Below are positions 18,708 through 29,054 of a stretch of DNA of 64,000 bases, one piece after another. Where the stretch lies: contig JAUZOE010000022.1 of assembly GCA_030706605.1 (NCBI GenBank), positions 1 through 64,000 on the forward strand, given 5' to 3'. Below the pieces are notes generated by a model. That model worked only from the letters and a program-made list of their open reading frames with translations, ran no database searches and was not told the origin of the DNA. The translations under genes and the position numbers were made by a program. Positions within the stretch are counted from its first letter, which is position 1. The number at the start of each line of letters is the position of its first letter. The DNA is from Bacteroidota bacterium. Its GTDB lineage: Bacteria; Bacteroidota; Bacteroidia; Chitinophagales; Chitinophagaceae.

Positions 18708-19940
18708 ATGAGAAAAAGGATTTTATTTATTGCAGTAATCATATTAAGTCTTTTACTAGGGGTTGGAGGCATAAAAAAGGTTGAGGCACAAACAAATAAA
18801 ATCCTTTGTGATAAAGATGGGATGCTTGTCATTAATAACAAGCGGACATTCATTATTGGCTCCTATTATTTACCCAAAGAAGCAAATCCATATAAGGAAT
18901 TAGCTATTAATGGATACAATTACATCAAGGTAAAGGGAAGTGGGTACGAACTTGATTCTGCCTGGCATTATCATCTACGAACATGGGTATCTACAGGTTC
19001 AATTAAAAATAACAGTCAAAAGGATAAAAACCGGATTGCAGAATTGGTCAATAGGATAAAGGGGCATCCTTCGTTGATGTGTTTTGAAATGGAAGATGAA
19101 CCTGCATTTACATGGAATTCGGCTGAACTACGCATCCCGCCTGAACAAATGCAGACAACATACAGGCTAATCAAGCAAAATGATCCGCAACATTTTGTTA
19201 TTACCAATCATGGTCCGGTTAATTTAATTTCCACACTTCAAAAATATAATTCATCTACTGATATAGTCAGCTGCGACATTTATCCTGTTATTCCTCATGG
19301 AATTAAAGTTGGGTATGCCTTGTATCCTGATGGATTTCAGGGAGATCTTCTTAATACTTATATCAGTCAGGTTGGAGAATATGTCGATAAAATGAAGAAG
19401 GTGGTGAACAACTTGAAACCGGTTTTTATGGTACTTCAGGGTTTTGCCTGGGAAATGCTGAAACCCGAAGACAAACGTGATAACCAGATGATTCTATATC
19501 CAACTTTTGACGAAAGTCGGTTTATGGCTTGGGACGCCATCGTTCACGGTGCAACCGGAATCATATATTGGGGAACTGATTTCACTCCGCAACCCTCTGA
19601 ATTTATGGACAATCTGAACCGGGTGACAAAGGAACTAGCCTCACTTAAAAACGTGCTGGCATCAAAAAATGAAAGTCTATCCATCAAAAAAGAGTACCAT
19701 GAATTGAGGTATTCTGTTGATCGCGGTGTTGAATTTATTGCAAAACGGGTTAAAGATAAAACTTACCTAATTACCGTTAATTCAGATAAAAATCCGGTAA
19801 AAATCACCTTTCATAACCTGAATAAATTTAAAATCGTCAGGGTCCTTAATGAAAACAGGACTATAAGTCTCGAAGAAGGGAAACTTACCGATAGCTATAA
19901 ACCATTTGATGTACATATTTATGAACTTAGTAAACAATGA
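18708..19940 (+). CDS. Secreted TIM-barrel glycosidase-like protein
   Basis: 410-aa exported protein with a signal peptide (residues 1-28, KKVEAQ). It starts with a strand typical of clan GH-A beta-glycosidases (MLVINNKRTFIIGSYYLP), has a candidate acid/base Glu in CFEMEDEPAF near residue 127 and a later barrel strand HGATGIIYWGTDF near 280-292. The last 80 residues are a small beta domain. I cannot place it in a numbered GH family. It follows the GH106-like gene by 153 bp in the same direction. Confidence 0.65.
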   Translation: MRKRILFIAVIILSLLLGVGGIKKVEAQTNKILCDKDGMLVINNKRTFIIGSYYLPKEANPYKELAINGYNYIKVKGSGYELDSAWHYHLRTWVSTGSIKNNSQKDKNRIAELVNRIKGHPSLMCFEMEDEPAFTWNSAELRIPPEQMQTTYRLIKQNDPQHFVITNHGPVNLISTLQKYNSSTDIVSCDIYPVIPHGIKVGYALYPDGFQGDLLNTYISQVGEYVDKMKKVVNNLKPVFMVLQGFAWEMLKPEDKRDNQMILYPTFDESRFMAWDAIVHGATGIIYWGTDFTPQPSEFMDNLNRVTKELASLKNVLASKNESLSIKKEYHELRYSVDRGVEFIAKRVKDKTYLITVNSDKNPVKITFHNLNKFKIVRVLNENRTISLEEGKLTDSYKPFDVHIYELSKQ

Positions 19941-20020
19941 ATTCATTCACAATAATAGGAGTCAGATCATGAGAACGATCCTAATAAAATAGTAAAATAA
20001 AAATCTAATTTTTTTTCGTC

Positions 20021-23000
20021 ATGTTACAGAATCCGGTTAAATTTTCAGAAATCAGAAGTAAAAAAAAGTTCAGCTATTGCTGGATTCTTTCCGAAACAGA
20101 TACCTTAATTTTCATTCGTTTTATTACTTTATGGCTGATTTTGTCTATGTTCTCAACCCCAATGTTTGCTCAAAAAGCAGAGATAAAATTAAAATGGGCC
20201 AGTAATCAGAAATCCTTTCTGGAAAGTTCGGCTACTGTTGCTGATATTAACAATAACGGACTGGATGAAGCTATCATTGCTTCTCAGGAAGAATTAATTG
20301 CTGTTGGCAAAGACGGAAAAACTTTATGGCGCTGGAAAACAAAAGGGCGTTTTATGACTTATCCCGCAATATTGAAACGCTCTGGACAACCTGCATTAAT
20401 TTATGCGGCCGATAATCAAGGTCTGTTAACCTGCATCAGCGGAAATGGGAAAGTGGTCTGGCAGGCTAAATTGAATGCCGGATCTGAATGGTCGGCAGCT
20501 GTTATAGCCGATCTGGATGGGAATGGTGTGTTCGAAGTGATACAGACCGATACCAAGGGAACCGTTTGGGAATTTGATGCCTTGAATGGTAAAGTTCTGA
20601 AGAAAATAACTATTGCCGGTCAGCCGGTTAGTCCGGCCGTTGGCGATTTGGATGGCGATGGAAAATCGGAAATTGCAATTGCAACTAACGACGGATCAGT
20701 TACCGTTCTGGATCACAATCTATCGGTCCTATGGAGGTACAAAATTGGCGGTTTTTCTGAGTCCTGGTCAACCTCAGCGCCAGTTATGTTTGCTGCTTCC
20801 GACGGAAAGAAATATATAGTTGCAGCTTCAAGTACCGGCGAAATATTTTGTTTTGATGTAAAGGGAAATCCGTTCTGGCAATATCCAACTAATGTACCGG
20901 TGTCTTCTTCCATTTCGGTTGGCGATTTTGATCAGAACGGGCAGGCCGATATTTTCCTCATTACTCAATCCGGACTAATTTACCGGTTTGATGAAAAGGG
21001 AAATGTCATTTGGAAAATTGACATGCAGGGGCGAAGTCTGGCTTCCGGTGCCATTGCAGATATTAATGGTGACGGAAAACCAGAATACATTCTTTCCACC
21101 CAGCAAGGTCATTTTTTAATCCTGAATCAGCAAGGAAATGTGATTTTTGACCGTCAACTTCCTTCGAGAACGATCAATGTCACTCCTTCCATCGGAAATA
21201 TAACCGGAAATTCACAGAAAACCGATCTTTTCCTCACTGGTGGAGAAGCCGGATCGGTTTATTGTTTCGAATCTCAAGCCTCAAAAAATCCGGTCATGCA
21301 ATGGACAAGCTACCGGTGCAACATTCAGAATACGGGTTCCTGGTTTGGGTTGGAAAAATCAGATGAACTTCGCATGATTCCTCAAAACCTGGGAGGAAAC
21401 AAGTTGATGGTAGGTGAAAGGGTTCAGTTCAACATTGTCAACCCGGTTCCCGGTCCAAATCCGTTAAAGGCATCTGCCGTTTGCATCAATCCGGATGGAT
21501 CAAAATATTCCGCCATTGCCAATATTCAGGGAAAATCCGGACAATTGTTGCTTCCCGTTGATTGTACTCTTCCGGGAAATTATAAATTCAGTTGGGCTCT
21601 GACAACAAGTGAAGGGAAAGAAGTGCTGGCTTCATCGCGTGAAATTAATATACAGGCTTTTCAAAATGATCAGGCACTTTCCAGTCATGCGGTCAGCTTG
21701 TTGAATTCATCGGCCGATGAAGTTTCATCAGTTTTGCCGTTATCTGCAAACGCGCTCCGTAAAGAAGCTTTTGAGATTCAATTTGAAGCAAATGCAGTTT
21801 TGGCTCAGCAGAAAATGGTTCCGGTCAATGATGCTTTAACCGTTCAGACTACAATTAACACTACCTCAAAATTAGACGAAGAGGCAAAGCGGGCAGTTCG
21901 GATCAGTGAAGTCGTTCATAAAGCAGCCCGACTTGGATCTGGCACAAGCTTGATTGCATTTGAAGGGATCAAATGGGAAAATCGCAATGTGGACAAGCAA
22001 TTGCCTGCTAAGGTTGAGAATCCGGTACTTTTAAATCACACTGCCATAACCGGTGAACATGAACCTGTGCCGGTAGTTCTTTTCAATGTGACCGATCATC
22101 TTTTAAATGTCCGGGTACTTGTCAACAATCCTGATAAGCAAATCAAAGTCCGGACACTGCATTCCATCAATGTGCCGACTTCCATGGGCGAAGAATCGTG
22201 GGATGCCTTGCCTGAACTGGATGAATCCGGTATAATCAGTATTCCTTCCCTTTCAAGTCGCGAAGTTTGGTTGGATATTGAAACGGGTGATGCCGGACCA
22301 GGGAAACACGAAATTGAGGTTACTTTGCAGTCGCTCAATGGTGCAGGTGTTTTGGATGCTCCAACCAATCCTCATGAAGTATTGGCTCCGGAAACCAAAG
22401 TGAAAATTTCACTTGATATTCTTCCCTTCAAAATGGCGCCTTCCGGAACCATGAGACTTTGTACATGGTCGCCTTCAGAAGGTCCTGATATTGAAGACCT
22501 GCTGGCTCATGGAAACAATGTTTTTTTGCTTGCCCAACCTATATTGAATTACAACAGTCAAAATGAAATAACAAGTATCAATTATTCAAAATTCGATAAA
22601 ATTACCGGACAGTTTAAGGGAAAAGATATCTTCTTTTTAATCAGTGGACTTCCAGGGATTAAGGCAGAATTTGGTTCGGAAACTTACCAAAAGCAACTTT
22701 CATATTACCTGAAAGATTTGGTTTCTCATCTGGCCTTAACTGGAACAGACCTGAGTCACTTTGCCTTATATCCGTTCGATGAGCCTGGCGGTAATGGCTG
22801 GAATGTTGTCAATCAGCTGGTTAAATTTTCAGGAATGGTTAATGCCGTTAATCCTGATATTTTGACTTATGTCGATGGTGGTGGTGAATTGCCCATGTTT
22901 CAGGAAATGTCAAAATACCTTGATATCTGGAGCCCATCATTTGACTGGCTGGGGGATAAAAATCCTGTGATGGACGTGATGCGTAATACCGGCAAAGCCC

Positions 23001-23557
23001 TCTGGTCGTACAATTGTTCCTACGGTTCCTCGAGGCCTGTAGGGCCAAACACCAAAAACATCAATCTGTTTTATGAATATCGTACAGCAGCCCTGTTTGC
23101 CATTAGAAATGGTGCAACCGGTATCGGATTCTGGTGTTACAATGCAGAAACAGAGAATATGTGGTCGCGTGCAAAAATGGAATACAACCTGGTTTATCCG
23201 GGGACAACAAAACCAGTTACCAGTCGTCGCTGGGAAGCCGTGCGCGAAGGAATTGAAGATTCCCGGATTCTGACAGCTTTGAAGGAATACCTGAAGTCTG
23301 AAGCCAAAACGGACAAAAAAGTTCAGGGGAAAATCGAACATTTGATTCAGGTTAGTTTGCCCGAACTGGTCGATCCAGCCAGTGACGCAGTCAAATTTGG
23401 TCAGTCTCGCGAAGTTTTCGACATGCTCGGGAATGATACAAAAATGAATGAATTCAGAAATGAAATGATGTATTGCATCCAGGCAGTTATAGCATCCGAA
23501 CCTGGGCGCAAAGGAAAAATATTGGAAGAAAAAACTGGAATTTCAAAGGGTAAATGA
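20021..23557 (+). CDS. Secreted beta-propeller / DUF4091 (GH123-like) protein
   Basis: 1178-aa exported protein with a signal anchor or signal peptide at about 28-50 (SMFSTPMFAQ). Residues about 55-430 form a propeller of PQQ/FG-GAP type with repeated calcium-loop motifs DINNNGLDE, DLDGNGVFE, DLDGDGKSE, DFDQNGQAD and DINGDGKPE. The C-terminal third matches DUF4091/GH123-like barrels: FDEPGG with Asp920-Glu921, NGATGIGFWCY and a final RRWEAVREGIEDSRIL helix. In GH123 an Asp-Glu pair assists cleavage of N-acetylhexosaminides; activity here is inferred. The propeller-barrel combination is unusual. Confidence 0.75.
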   Translation: MLQNPVKFSEIRSKKKFSYCWILSETDTLIFIRFITLWLILSMFSTPMFAQKAEIKLKWASNQKSFLESSATVADINNNGLDEAIIASQEELIAVGKDGKTLWRWKTKGRFMTYPAILKRSGQPALIYAADNQGLLTCISGNGKVVWQAKLNAGSEWSAAVIADLDGNGVFEVIQTDTKGTVWEFDALNGKVLKKITIAGQPVSPAVGDLDGDGKSEIAIATNDGSVTVLDHNLSVLWRYKIGGFSESWSTSAPVMFAASDGKKYIVAASSTGEIFCFDVKGNPFWQYPTNVPVSSSISVGDFDQNGQADIFLITQSGLIYRFDEKGNVIWKIDMQGRSLASGAIADINGDGKPEYILSTQQGHFLILNQQGNVIFDRQLPSRTINVTPSIGNITGNSQKTDLFLTGGEAGSVYCFESQASKNPVMQWTSYRCNIQNTGSWFGLEKSDELRMIPQNLGGNKLMVGERVQFNIVNPVPGPNPLKASAVCINPDGSKYSAIANIQGKSGQLLLPVDCTLPGNYKFSWALTTSEGKEVLASSREINIQAFQNDQALSSHAVSLLNSSADEVSSVLPLSANALRKEAFEIQFEANAVLAQQKMVPVNDALTVQTTINTTSKLDEEAKRAVRISEVVHKAARLGSGTSLIAFEGIKWENRNVDKQLPAKVENPVLLNHTAITGEHEPVPVVLFNVTDHLLNVRVLVNNPDKQIKVRTLHSINVPTSMGEESWDALPELDESGIISIPSLSSREVWLDIETGDAGPGKHEIEVTLQSLNGAGVLDAPTNPHEVLAPETKVKISLDILPFKMAPSGTMRLCTWSPSEGPDIEDLLAHGNNVFLLAQPILNYNSQNEITSINYSKFDKITGQFKGKDIFFLISGLPGIKAEFGSETYQKQLSYYLKDLVSHLALTGTDLSHFALYPFDEPGGNGWNVVNQLVKFSGMVNAVNPDILTYVDGGGELPMFQEMSKYLDIWSPSFDWLGDKNPVMDVMRNTGKALWSYNCSYGSSRPVGPNTKNINLFYEYRTAALFAIRNGATGIGFWCYNAETENMWSRAKMEYNLVYPGTTKPVTSRRWEAVREGIEDSRILTALKEYLKSEAKTDKKVQGKIEHLIQVSLPELVDPASDAVKFGQSREVFDMLGNDTKMNEFRNEMMYCIQAVIASEPGRKGKILEEKTGISKGK

Positions 23558-23790
23558 TGATCTTATCAAGTTGACAAATGATTGCGATTTGTCCAGGTTG
23601 GATAACTTCACCAATATTCCGGAAGAAAAATCATATGAAGATAAATGTGCAAATTTCCACGGTTGGCAAAATTGTTAGGTCATGATTAACTGAAGTTATT
23701 TTCCATCCTAACATCTGAAACGACTATATCAATAATAAATATGAAATAAGGCATGAACATTTTTGGGAAATTAAATTTTTTGAAGATTCC

Positions 23791-24960
23791 ATGTTTAAAC
23801 TTTTAAATAAGGATAAATTAAAATTGCCCTGGCAAGAAAAAATTATGAAACAATTTGAAAATAAAATTTATAATAACAAGTCAAACAGGATAATATCAGT
23901 TGATATCTTTCGGGGTTTGACTATGGCAATGATGATTTTGGTTAATTATCCTGGCTCTGAGAGCTATGTTTATGCACCACTGGAACATTCCGAATGGAAC
24001 GGGATAACACCCACCGATCTGATTTTTCCGTTTTTTATTTTTATTGTTGGAGTTTCAATTGCCTTATCCTATACGAGGCAAATTGAGGCCTCAAAACCCA
24101 GAAAGGAAATGGTGAAAAAAATCCTGGTGCGTACAATTAAAATCTATGTGATTGGTCTGTTTTTACATTACTTGCCAGATCTTGATTTTACCAGAATTGA
24201 TTTATTTGGCGTATTGCAGCGAATTGCAATTGTTTTTATGGTTTGTGCTTTGCTCTTTATTTATACCAATTGGAAAACACAAATATCCATCACTGTTGGA
24301 ATACTTATCGTCTATTGGATTACCATGTCTTTTATACCTACCGGTGCCTTCGGGACTGGAGTCCTGGAACCGGGAGTAAATTTTGCTGCATGGTTTGACC
24401 GGTTGTTTTTTTCGGTTAAAATGATAGGTAAACATGGCTGGAATTCAGAAGGTCTTTATAGTACCTTCCCGGCTGTAGCAACCGGCCTGACCGGAATGCT
24501 GGCTGGCCGCCTGATCCTTAGCAAAAAAATTATAGAAAGCACTATAATCTGGCTGTTTATAGCAGGTGTGGCATGTATAGTTGCTGGTTCCATATGGGGT
24601 TGGCAATTTCCTATCAACAAAAAGATATGGACAAGTTCATACGTACTTTATACGTCTGGCTGGGCATCTGTAACTTTGGCCGTATTTCTTTGGTTTATTG
24701 ATTTTTTGAGATATAAAAATAGTTTGGTAGCCAGGGCGGGCGTTATTTTTGGCAGCAACGCTATAGTCATATATGTTATGGCTGATATCTTTCAGACAAT
24801 TTATAAGTACAGTCATTTTCATGATTTTGTTTATAATGGTTTGTCTAATCATGGGATGTCAGAGGTTAACGCCTCGTTGATATGGGCACTTATTTCCGTA
24901 AGTTCCTGCTTTTTGGTTGCTTATATTCTATATAGAAAGAAACTATTTTTTAAGATTTAG
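23791..24960 (+). CDS. Membrane acyltransferase related to heparan-alpha-glucosaminide N-acetyltransferase
   Basis: 389-aa polytopic inner-membrane protein with about 10 hydrophobic segments. The N-terminal signature ISVDIFRGLTMAMMILVNYP followed by ITPTDLIFPFFIFIVG is that of the COG4299/DUF5009 family, which includes human HGSNAT. It may acetylate or deacetylate sugars at the membrane. The true start may be the ATG at residue 19 (MKQFENK). It is the only membrane protein of the carbohydrate block and could act on its products. Confidence 0.8.
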   Translation: MFKLLNKDKLKLPWQEKIMKQFENKIYNNKSNRIISVDIFRGLTMAMMILVNYPGSESYVYAPLEHSEWNGITPTDLIFPFFIFIVGVSIALSYTRQIEASKPRKEMVKKILVRTIKIYVIGLFLHYLPDLDFTRIDLFGVLQRIAIVFMVCALLFIYTNWKTQISITVGILIVYWITMSFIPTGAFGTGVLEPGVNFAAWFDRLFFSVKMIGKHGWNSEGLYSTFPAVATGLTGMLAGRLILSKKIIESTIIWLFIAGVACIVAGSIWGWQFPINKKIWTSSYVLYTSGWASVTLAVFLWFIDFLRYKNSLVARAGVIFGSNAIVIYVMADIFQTIYKYSHFHDFVYNGLSNHGMSEVNASLIWALISVSSCFLVAYILYRKKLFFKI

Positions 24961-24990
24961 CCTTATATACCAATAAACTATTTTTAAACT

Positions 24991-25009
24991 TTCGGTTAAG
25001 AAAACCGAA
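24991..25009. terminator. Hairpin after the acyltransferase gene
   Basis: Perfect 7-bp stem ttcggtt/aaccgaa with a 5-base loop, 30 bp after the acyltransferase stop and 62 bp before the beta-helix gene. A T run lies 12 bp further on. Terminator or attenuator; moderate support. Confidence 0.4.
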
Positions 25010-25071
25010 TAAAAATATTCATTTTTTTAGAGTATACTTTTACACATGAATACAAACTAATATAGCAAAAT

Positions 25072-28000
25072 ATGAAATGGATAATTTGTTGCAATAAAGT
25101 AAATTTATTTAAAACCATTAGAAGGCTTTTCAATATTAAAAAAGGAAACTCTTTTAGGATTTACTTACGTTCATACTGGCTTGTTTTAATTGCCGGATTA
25201 GTAAGTATCAGTGCATTTTCACAAACTGCTGATCAGCTACGTGATGGGAAACTCCTAAGAGGTGAGAAATGGCAACAATTTAGCTATCCTCCCAAAGCAG
25301 ATTTTTATGTAGCAACTTTAGGTGACGATCGTTGGTCGGGAACATTAGCTGAACCGAATAATGATAAAACTGATGGTCCATTCTTAACTCTTGCACGTGC
25401 TCAGCAGGCGATACGTGAATTAAAATCAAAGGTTTTTTTACCCAAAGATTCTCCAATCGAAAAGCGATGGATTGGTTCACCACATCCATTTGGAAAAGGG
25501 AAAGATATTTTGGTTTATATCCGGGAAGGTCATTATTCACTAAAGCAACCTCTGATTTTTGGCCCTGAAGATGGTGGAGAAAGGGTGGAAACTAATCTTC
25601 CTACAGGTGCTTTTGAATACCATAAGTTGAAAGACTATTATGTAACGTATGCTGCTTACCCAGGTGAGAAACCCGTAATTTCAGGTGAAATTCCTGTTGA
25701 AGGCTGGAGGAGATCAGGAAAAGTCTGGATTGCCCGGTTTGATGCTGACACGGTTGCCATGCTTGTGGTTAATGGTAAAAGGCAGGTATTAGCCCGAACT
25801 CCCAATGAAGGAAATTATTTTGTTCCTCCAGCAATTTCAAAAACAACTACCGAACTCTACTTTAACAAAGGTGATATCAAATCATGGAAAGATATGGAAG
25901 ACAACCGGGTAATTATGCTTTTACGTTGGCATACGGGTGTTAATTCAATTGCGAATGTGGATGAAAAAAAAGGAGTTGCAACTTTCAAATCACCCGAGGA
26001 TGGAATTATAATCGTTCCGCCACGATATTATATTGAAAATGTAAAATCTTTTCTGGATGCTCCGGAAGAGTGGTTTTTTGATAAGAAATTAAAAGAAATT
26101 AGTTATATCCCGGCAAGTGGAATTAAAGATCCGAATGAGGTTAAAGCAGGAGTTCCAATAATAAATCAATTAGTTGAGGTTAAAGGTACATTGAGTAAAC
26201 CTGTCCGGAATTTGCGATTTTACGGATTAACCCTTGAAGGAACAATTGCTGGTAAGAATACGATAAGTTTTGAGTTTGCTCATGCCTGTGAATTTGCTGA
26301 AGGGGAGATACGTTCATGTGGTGGCATTGGGGTCTCAGTAAAAAAAGGGTGTTATCAGACTCGTATTCTCAACAACAGGTTTGAATCGATTGATGATGGT
26401 GCTATAAGTGTAATTGGTTCGCCTAACCCAGGAAATGCGAAGGAAATAATCAGGGAAACTAAAATTTCCTATAACAAAATTTACGATTGCGGAGGCAGCA
26501 GCAATATTGTTGCTAATAATACATTAACAACTACAATCTCACATAATTATCTCACCAGAAACAAGGGGCGTTTTGGAATCGATGTAGGTGGGTGGTCAAA
26601 CCAGGAAGAAGCAATTGACGGAGATTACCTTGTCGAATACAATCATCTTGATGATGTTCAGCGTTATGCAGATGATTCGGCCCCTATCAAAACTGCAGGA
26701 TTAGCTTTTAATTCAGTAGTCCGGAGAAATTTGATCCACGATGTACATGCAGGATTTTTTAATGATAATGTCGGCTTTTGGTTTGACAACATGTCGTCAG
26801 GCTGGACTTGCGAAGAAAACATTTATTATAATCTGCAACAGGGTGAAATGAAATTGTGTGCAGCCCTAATCGAAGATAATATCTACCGGAATAATTTTGA
26901 TATTGAAGCTCCAACAAATGCTCCGGAAACAATTATTGATGGTGAACCTAAATTCGAGGTTAAAAATATGAAAATTGAAGCTGCCTCAAAAGTTGCATCT
27001 GGATCGGTTGTTGCCGGGAGTGTTATTCATCTTTCTGCAGATGTTTTCAACCAGGGAGCTACCGGAATTGCTCCGATTGAATTTTATCTTGATGGCAAAA
27101 TTTATGAAAAGAAACTTTTCCCGGTTATCAAAAATAACAGCCGTAAAATTGAATTCGAAATACGAATTTATGATGCGGGGGACCATCAACTTGCCATAGA
27201 TTCTTCCCCATATCAGACTGTAAAAATTATAGGAAATAAGCCAACTGTTGTATTTGAAGACTTAAAATTATCAGAAAACCGGCTTTTAGCTGGTGAAAAA
27301 CTAAAAGCAACTGCAACTGCTAAAAACCTGAGTTCAATATCGCAAAAAATCAATGTGAACCTTTTTGTCGATAATTCAAAAGCTGAAAGCCAATCTATTG
27401 AATTAAAAGGAAATGAAAGCCGGGAAATCAGTTTTGAAATTGAACCGGCAGTTGGAAAGCACCAAATCAGAATTGATAACAGTGCTGAAAAAGATCTCAT
27501 GGTTTTTAATGCTGAATCCATTGACATTTCAAAAATGGAAATTCACCAATATTGTTCGGCAAAAGCAAAACCGTTCAAAATTGAAGCTGATGCCAAGGCC
27601 AACAGGTTTAAAATAACAGCGAGTGGTTCTGACTTTTTTCATGCCGAAGATTCTTATGCTGCGGCTTATCTGAAAGGAATTAAGGGAGATTTTATTGCAA
27701 CAGTAAAAATTAATCAGTTCGGTCCCCGAACACATGAGTGGTTCCGCTCCGGACTCTTTGTACGGAATGATATCTCTAAAAGTTTTGACGTTCAGCCGGG
27801 GAGCAAAGGTTCAGTTTTGGTTTTTGGTACACCCGGACGGGCAGGAATCGAATATGACGAATTCGCCAATGGTTGCATGCACAAGGCCAGTAGTCAGAAC
27901 CTTCCCGAAAATTCACACACGCCAATTTACTTAAAAATTGTACGTCATGGAAACAGCTTTAGTGGTTATATTAGTTTGGATGGTAAAAATTGGATTATCG

Positions 28001-28125
28001 AAAGGCATACAGCTGATATTCCCGGAATTGCTGAAGCCATTGATCTTGGCCTTGCTGCCGGTGGACCTGACAAACAGCAATACTGGGTTGAGTTTACAGA
28101 TTGGAAAATTAAGGTAGCAAAGTAA
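25072..28125 (+). CDS. Secreted right-handed beta-helix protein (polysaccharide-lyase-like)
   Basis: 1017-aa exported protein. A signal segment at about 35-52 (AGLVSISAFSQ) follows a basic N-terminus. The phrase DFYVATLGDDRWSGTLAEPN with GPFLTLARAQQAIREL opens the parallel beta-helix, which runs to about residue 620 (repeats such as NRFESIDDGAIS and NYLTRNKGRFGID). Two CARDB-like beta domains cover about 630-820, and a DUF1349-like jelly roll (about 830-1017, FFHAEDSYAAAYLKG) ends it. Similar proteins are polysaccharide lyases or hydrolases of acidic glycans. Last gene of the block. Confidence 0.75.
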   Translation: MKWIICCNKVNLFKTIRRLFNIKKGNSFRIYLRSYWLVLIAGLVSISAFSQTADQLRDGKLLRGEKWQQFSYPPKADFYVATLGDDRWSGTLAEPNNDKTDGPFLTLARAQQAIRELKSKVFLPKDSPIEKRWIGSPHPFGKGKDILVYIREGHYSLKQPLIFGPEDGGERVETNLPTGAFEYHKLKDYYVTYAAYPGEKPVISGEIPVEGWRRSGKVWIARFDADTVAMLVVNGKRQVLARTPNEGNYFVPPAISKTTTELYFNKGDIKSWKDMEDNRVIMLLRWHTGVNSIANVDEKKGVATFKSPEDGIIIVPPRYYIENVKSFLDAPEEWFFDKKLKEISYIPASGIKDPNEVKAGVPIINQLVEVKGTLSKPVRNLRFYGLTLEGTIAGKNTISFEFAHACEFAEGEIRSCGGIGVSVKKGCYQTRILNNRFESIDDGAISVIGSPNPGNAKEIIRETKISYNKIYDCGGSSNIVANNTLTTTISHNYLTRNKGRFGIDVGGWSNQEEAIDGDYLVEYNHLDDVQRYADDSAPIKTAGLAFNSVVRRNLIHDVHAGFFNDNVGFWFDNMSSGWTCEENIYYNLQQGEMKLCAALIEDNIYRNNFDIEAPTNAPETIIDGEPKFEVKNMKIEAASKVASGSVVAGSVIHLSADVFNQGATGIAPIEFYLDGKIYEKKLFPVIKNNSRKIEFEIRIYDAGDHQLAIDSSPYQTVKIIGNKPTVVFEDLKLSENRLLAGEKLKATATAKNLSSISQKINVNLFVDNSKAESQSIELKGNESREISFEIEPAVGKHQIRIDNSAEKDLMVFNAESIDISKMEIHQYCSAKAKPFKIEADAKANRFKITASGSDFFHAEDSYAAAYLKGIKGDFIATVKINQFGPRTHEWFRSGLFVRNDISKSFDVQPGSKGSVLVFGTPGRAGIEYDEFANGCMHKASSQNLPENSHTPIYLKIVRHGNSFSGYISLDGKNWIIERHTADIPGIAEAIDLGLAAGGPDKQQYWVEFTDWKIKVAK

Positions 28126-28172
28126 GGCATGCTGAAATATAACCTTCAGTAACTGGATCAATTTTACCCTGA

Positions 28173-28988
28173 TTAATTGAGAGGGAGCCATTTGTGAAAA
28201 TGATTCTCAATTGAATAATTAAAATATTTTTGAACATCAAATATTCCAAATACGGTGCTTCCGGTACCCGTCATAGCTGAATAGATGGCGCCATGTTGAT
28301 ACATGTTTTCTTTGATTTCTTTTACCTGTGGATATTTTTTGAAAACAATTTTTTCAAAATCATTTACTAATTCATTTTTCCAGGTTGATAGGGGTTGAGA
28401 GATAATGTCTTTTATTTTTTTTATTGGAAATGCGGGAATTATTTCCTGGAATAATTCTTTCGTACTGATGTGAATTCCGGGATTTAAAATCAGTATTTTG
28501 TAACCTGACAATGAGAGTGGAATTGGTTCCAGTAATTCGCCACGGCCTTTGGCCAGGCAAGGTTGATTCAATAGAAAAAAAGGACAATCACTCCCTAATT
28601 GCAAAGAATAATTAAAAAGCTGTTGTTCCGGAATATTAAGATGGTATTTTTTATTAAGTAAAAGTAAAGTAAACGCTGCGTCTGCAGAACCTCCGCCCAA
28701 TCCAGCTCCTATGGGGATTGCTTTGTGCAAATGCATTTTTATTTCAGGTAATTGCGGGAAATCTTTTTTTACAAGATGGAAAGCTTTTAAGCATAAATTA
28801 TTTTCAAATTCTCCGATAGGAATTCCGGTATTTTTTGATTCTGAAGTTTCTTTTAAAGAAGAAACAATCTCCAGAACATCATACAAAGGAATTGGGGAAA
28901 AAACAGTTTCTATATCATGAAAACCATCTTTTCTTTTTTGCAGAACATTAAGGCCAAGGTTTATTTTACAATTGGGAAATGTAACCAT
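28173..28988 (-). CDS. ispE: 4-diphosphocytidyl-2-C-methyl-D-erythritol kinase
   Basis: 271-aa GHMP-family kinase of the MEP isoprenoid pathway, phosphorylating the 2-hydroxyl of CDP-methylerythritol. The ATP loop PIGAGLGGGSADAAF is near residues 90-104, the start is FPNCKINLGLNV and the C-terminal GHMP motif is MTGTGSTVFGIF. Normal length. Last gene of a reverse-strand run from etfB. Confidence 0.93.
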   Translation of the reverse strand: MVTFPNCKINLGLNVLQKRKDGFHDIETVFSPIPLYDVLEIVSSLKETSESKNTGIPIGEFENNLCLKAFHLVKKDFPQLPEIKMHLHKAIPIGAGLGGGSADAAFTLLLLNKKYHLNIPEQQLFNYSLQLGSDCPFFLLNQPCLAKGRGELLEPIPLSLSGYKILILNPGIHISTKELFQEIIPAFPIKKIKDIISQPLSTWKNELVNDFEKIVFKKYPQVKEIKENMYQHGAIYSAMTGTGSTVFGIFDVQKYFNYSIENHFHKWLPLN

Positions 28989-29054
28989 GAAGGAAAAAAG
29001 ATTAAACTTTTAATTCAGAGCAATTCAAAGAGAGAATTCAATTTTTATAATGTC

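Noticed and set aside
22937-23341. 134-codon frame antisense to the DUF4091 domain
   Set aside because: Shadow frame inside conserved barrel coding sequence.
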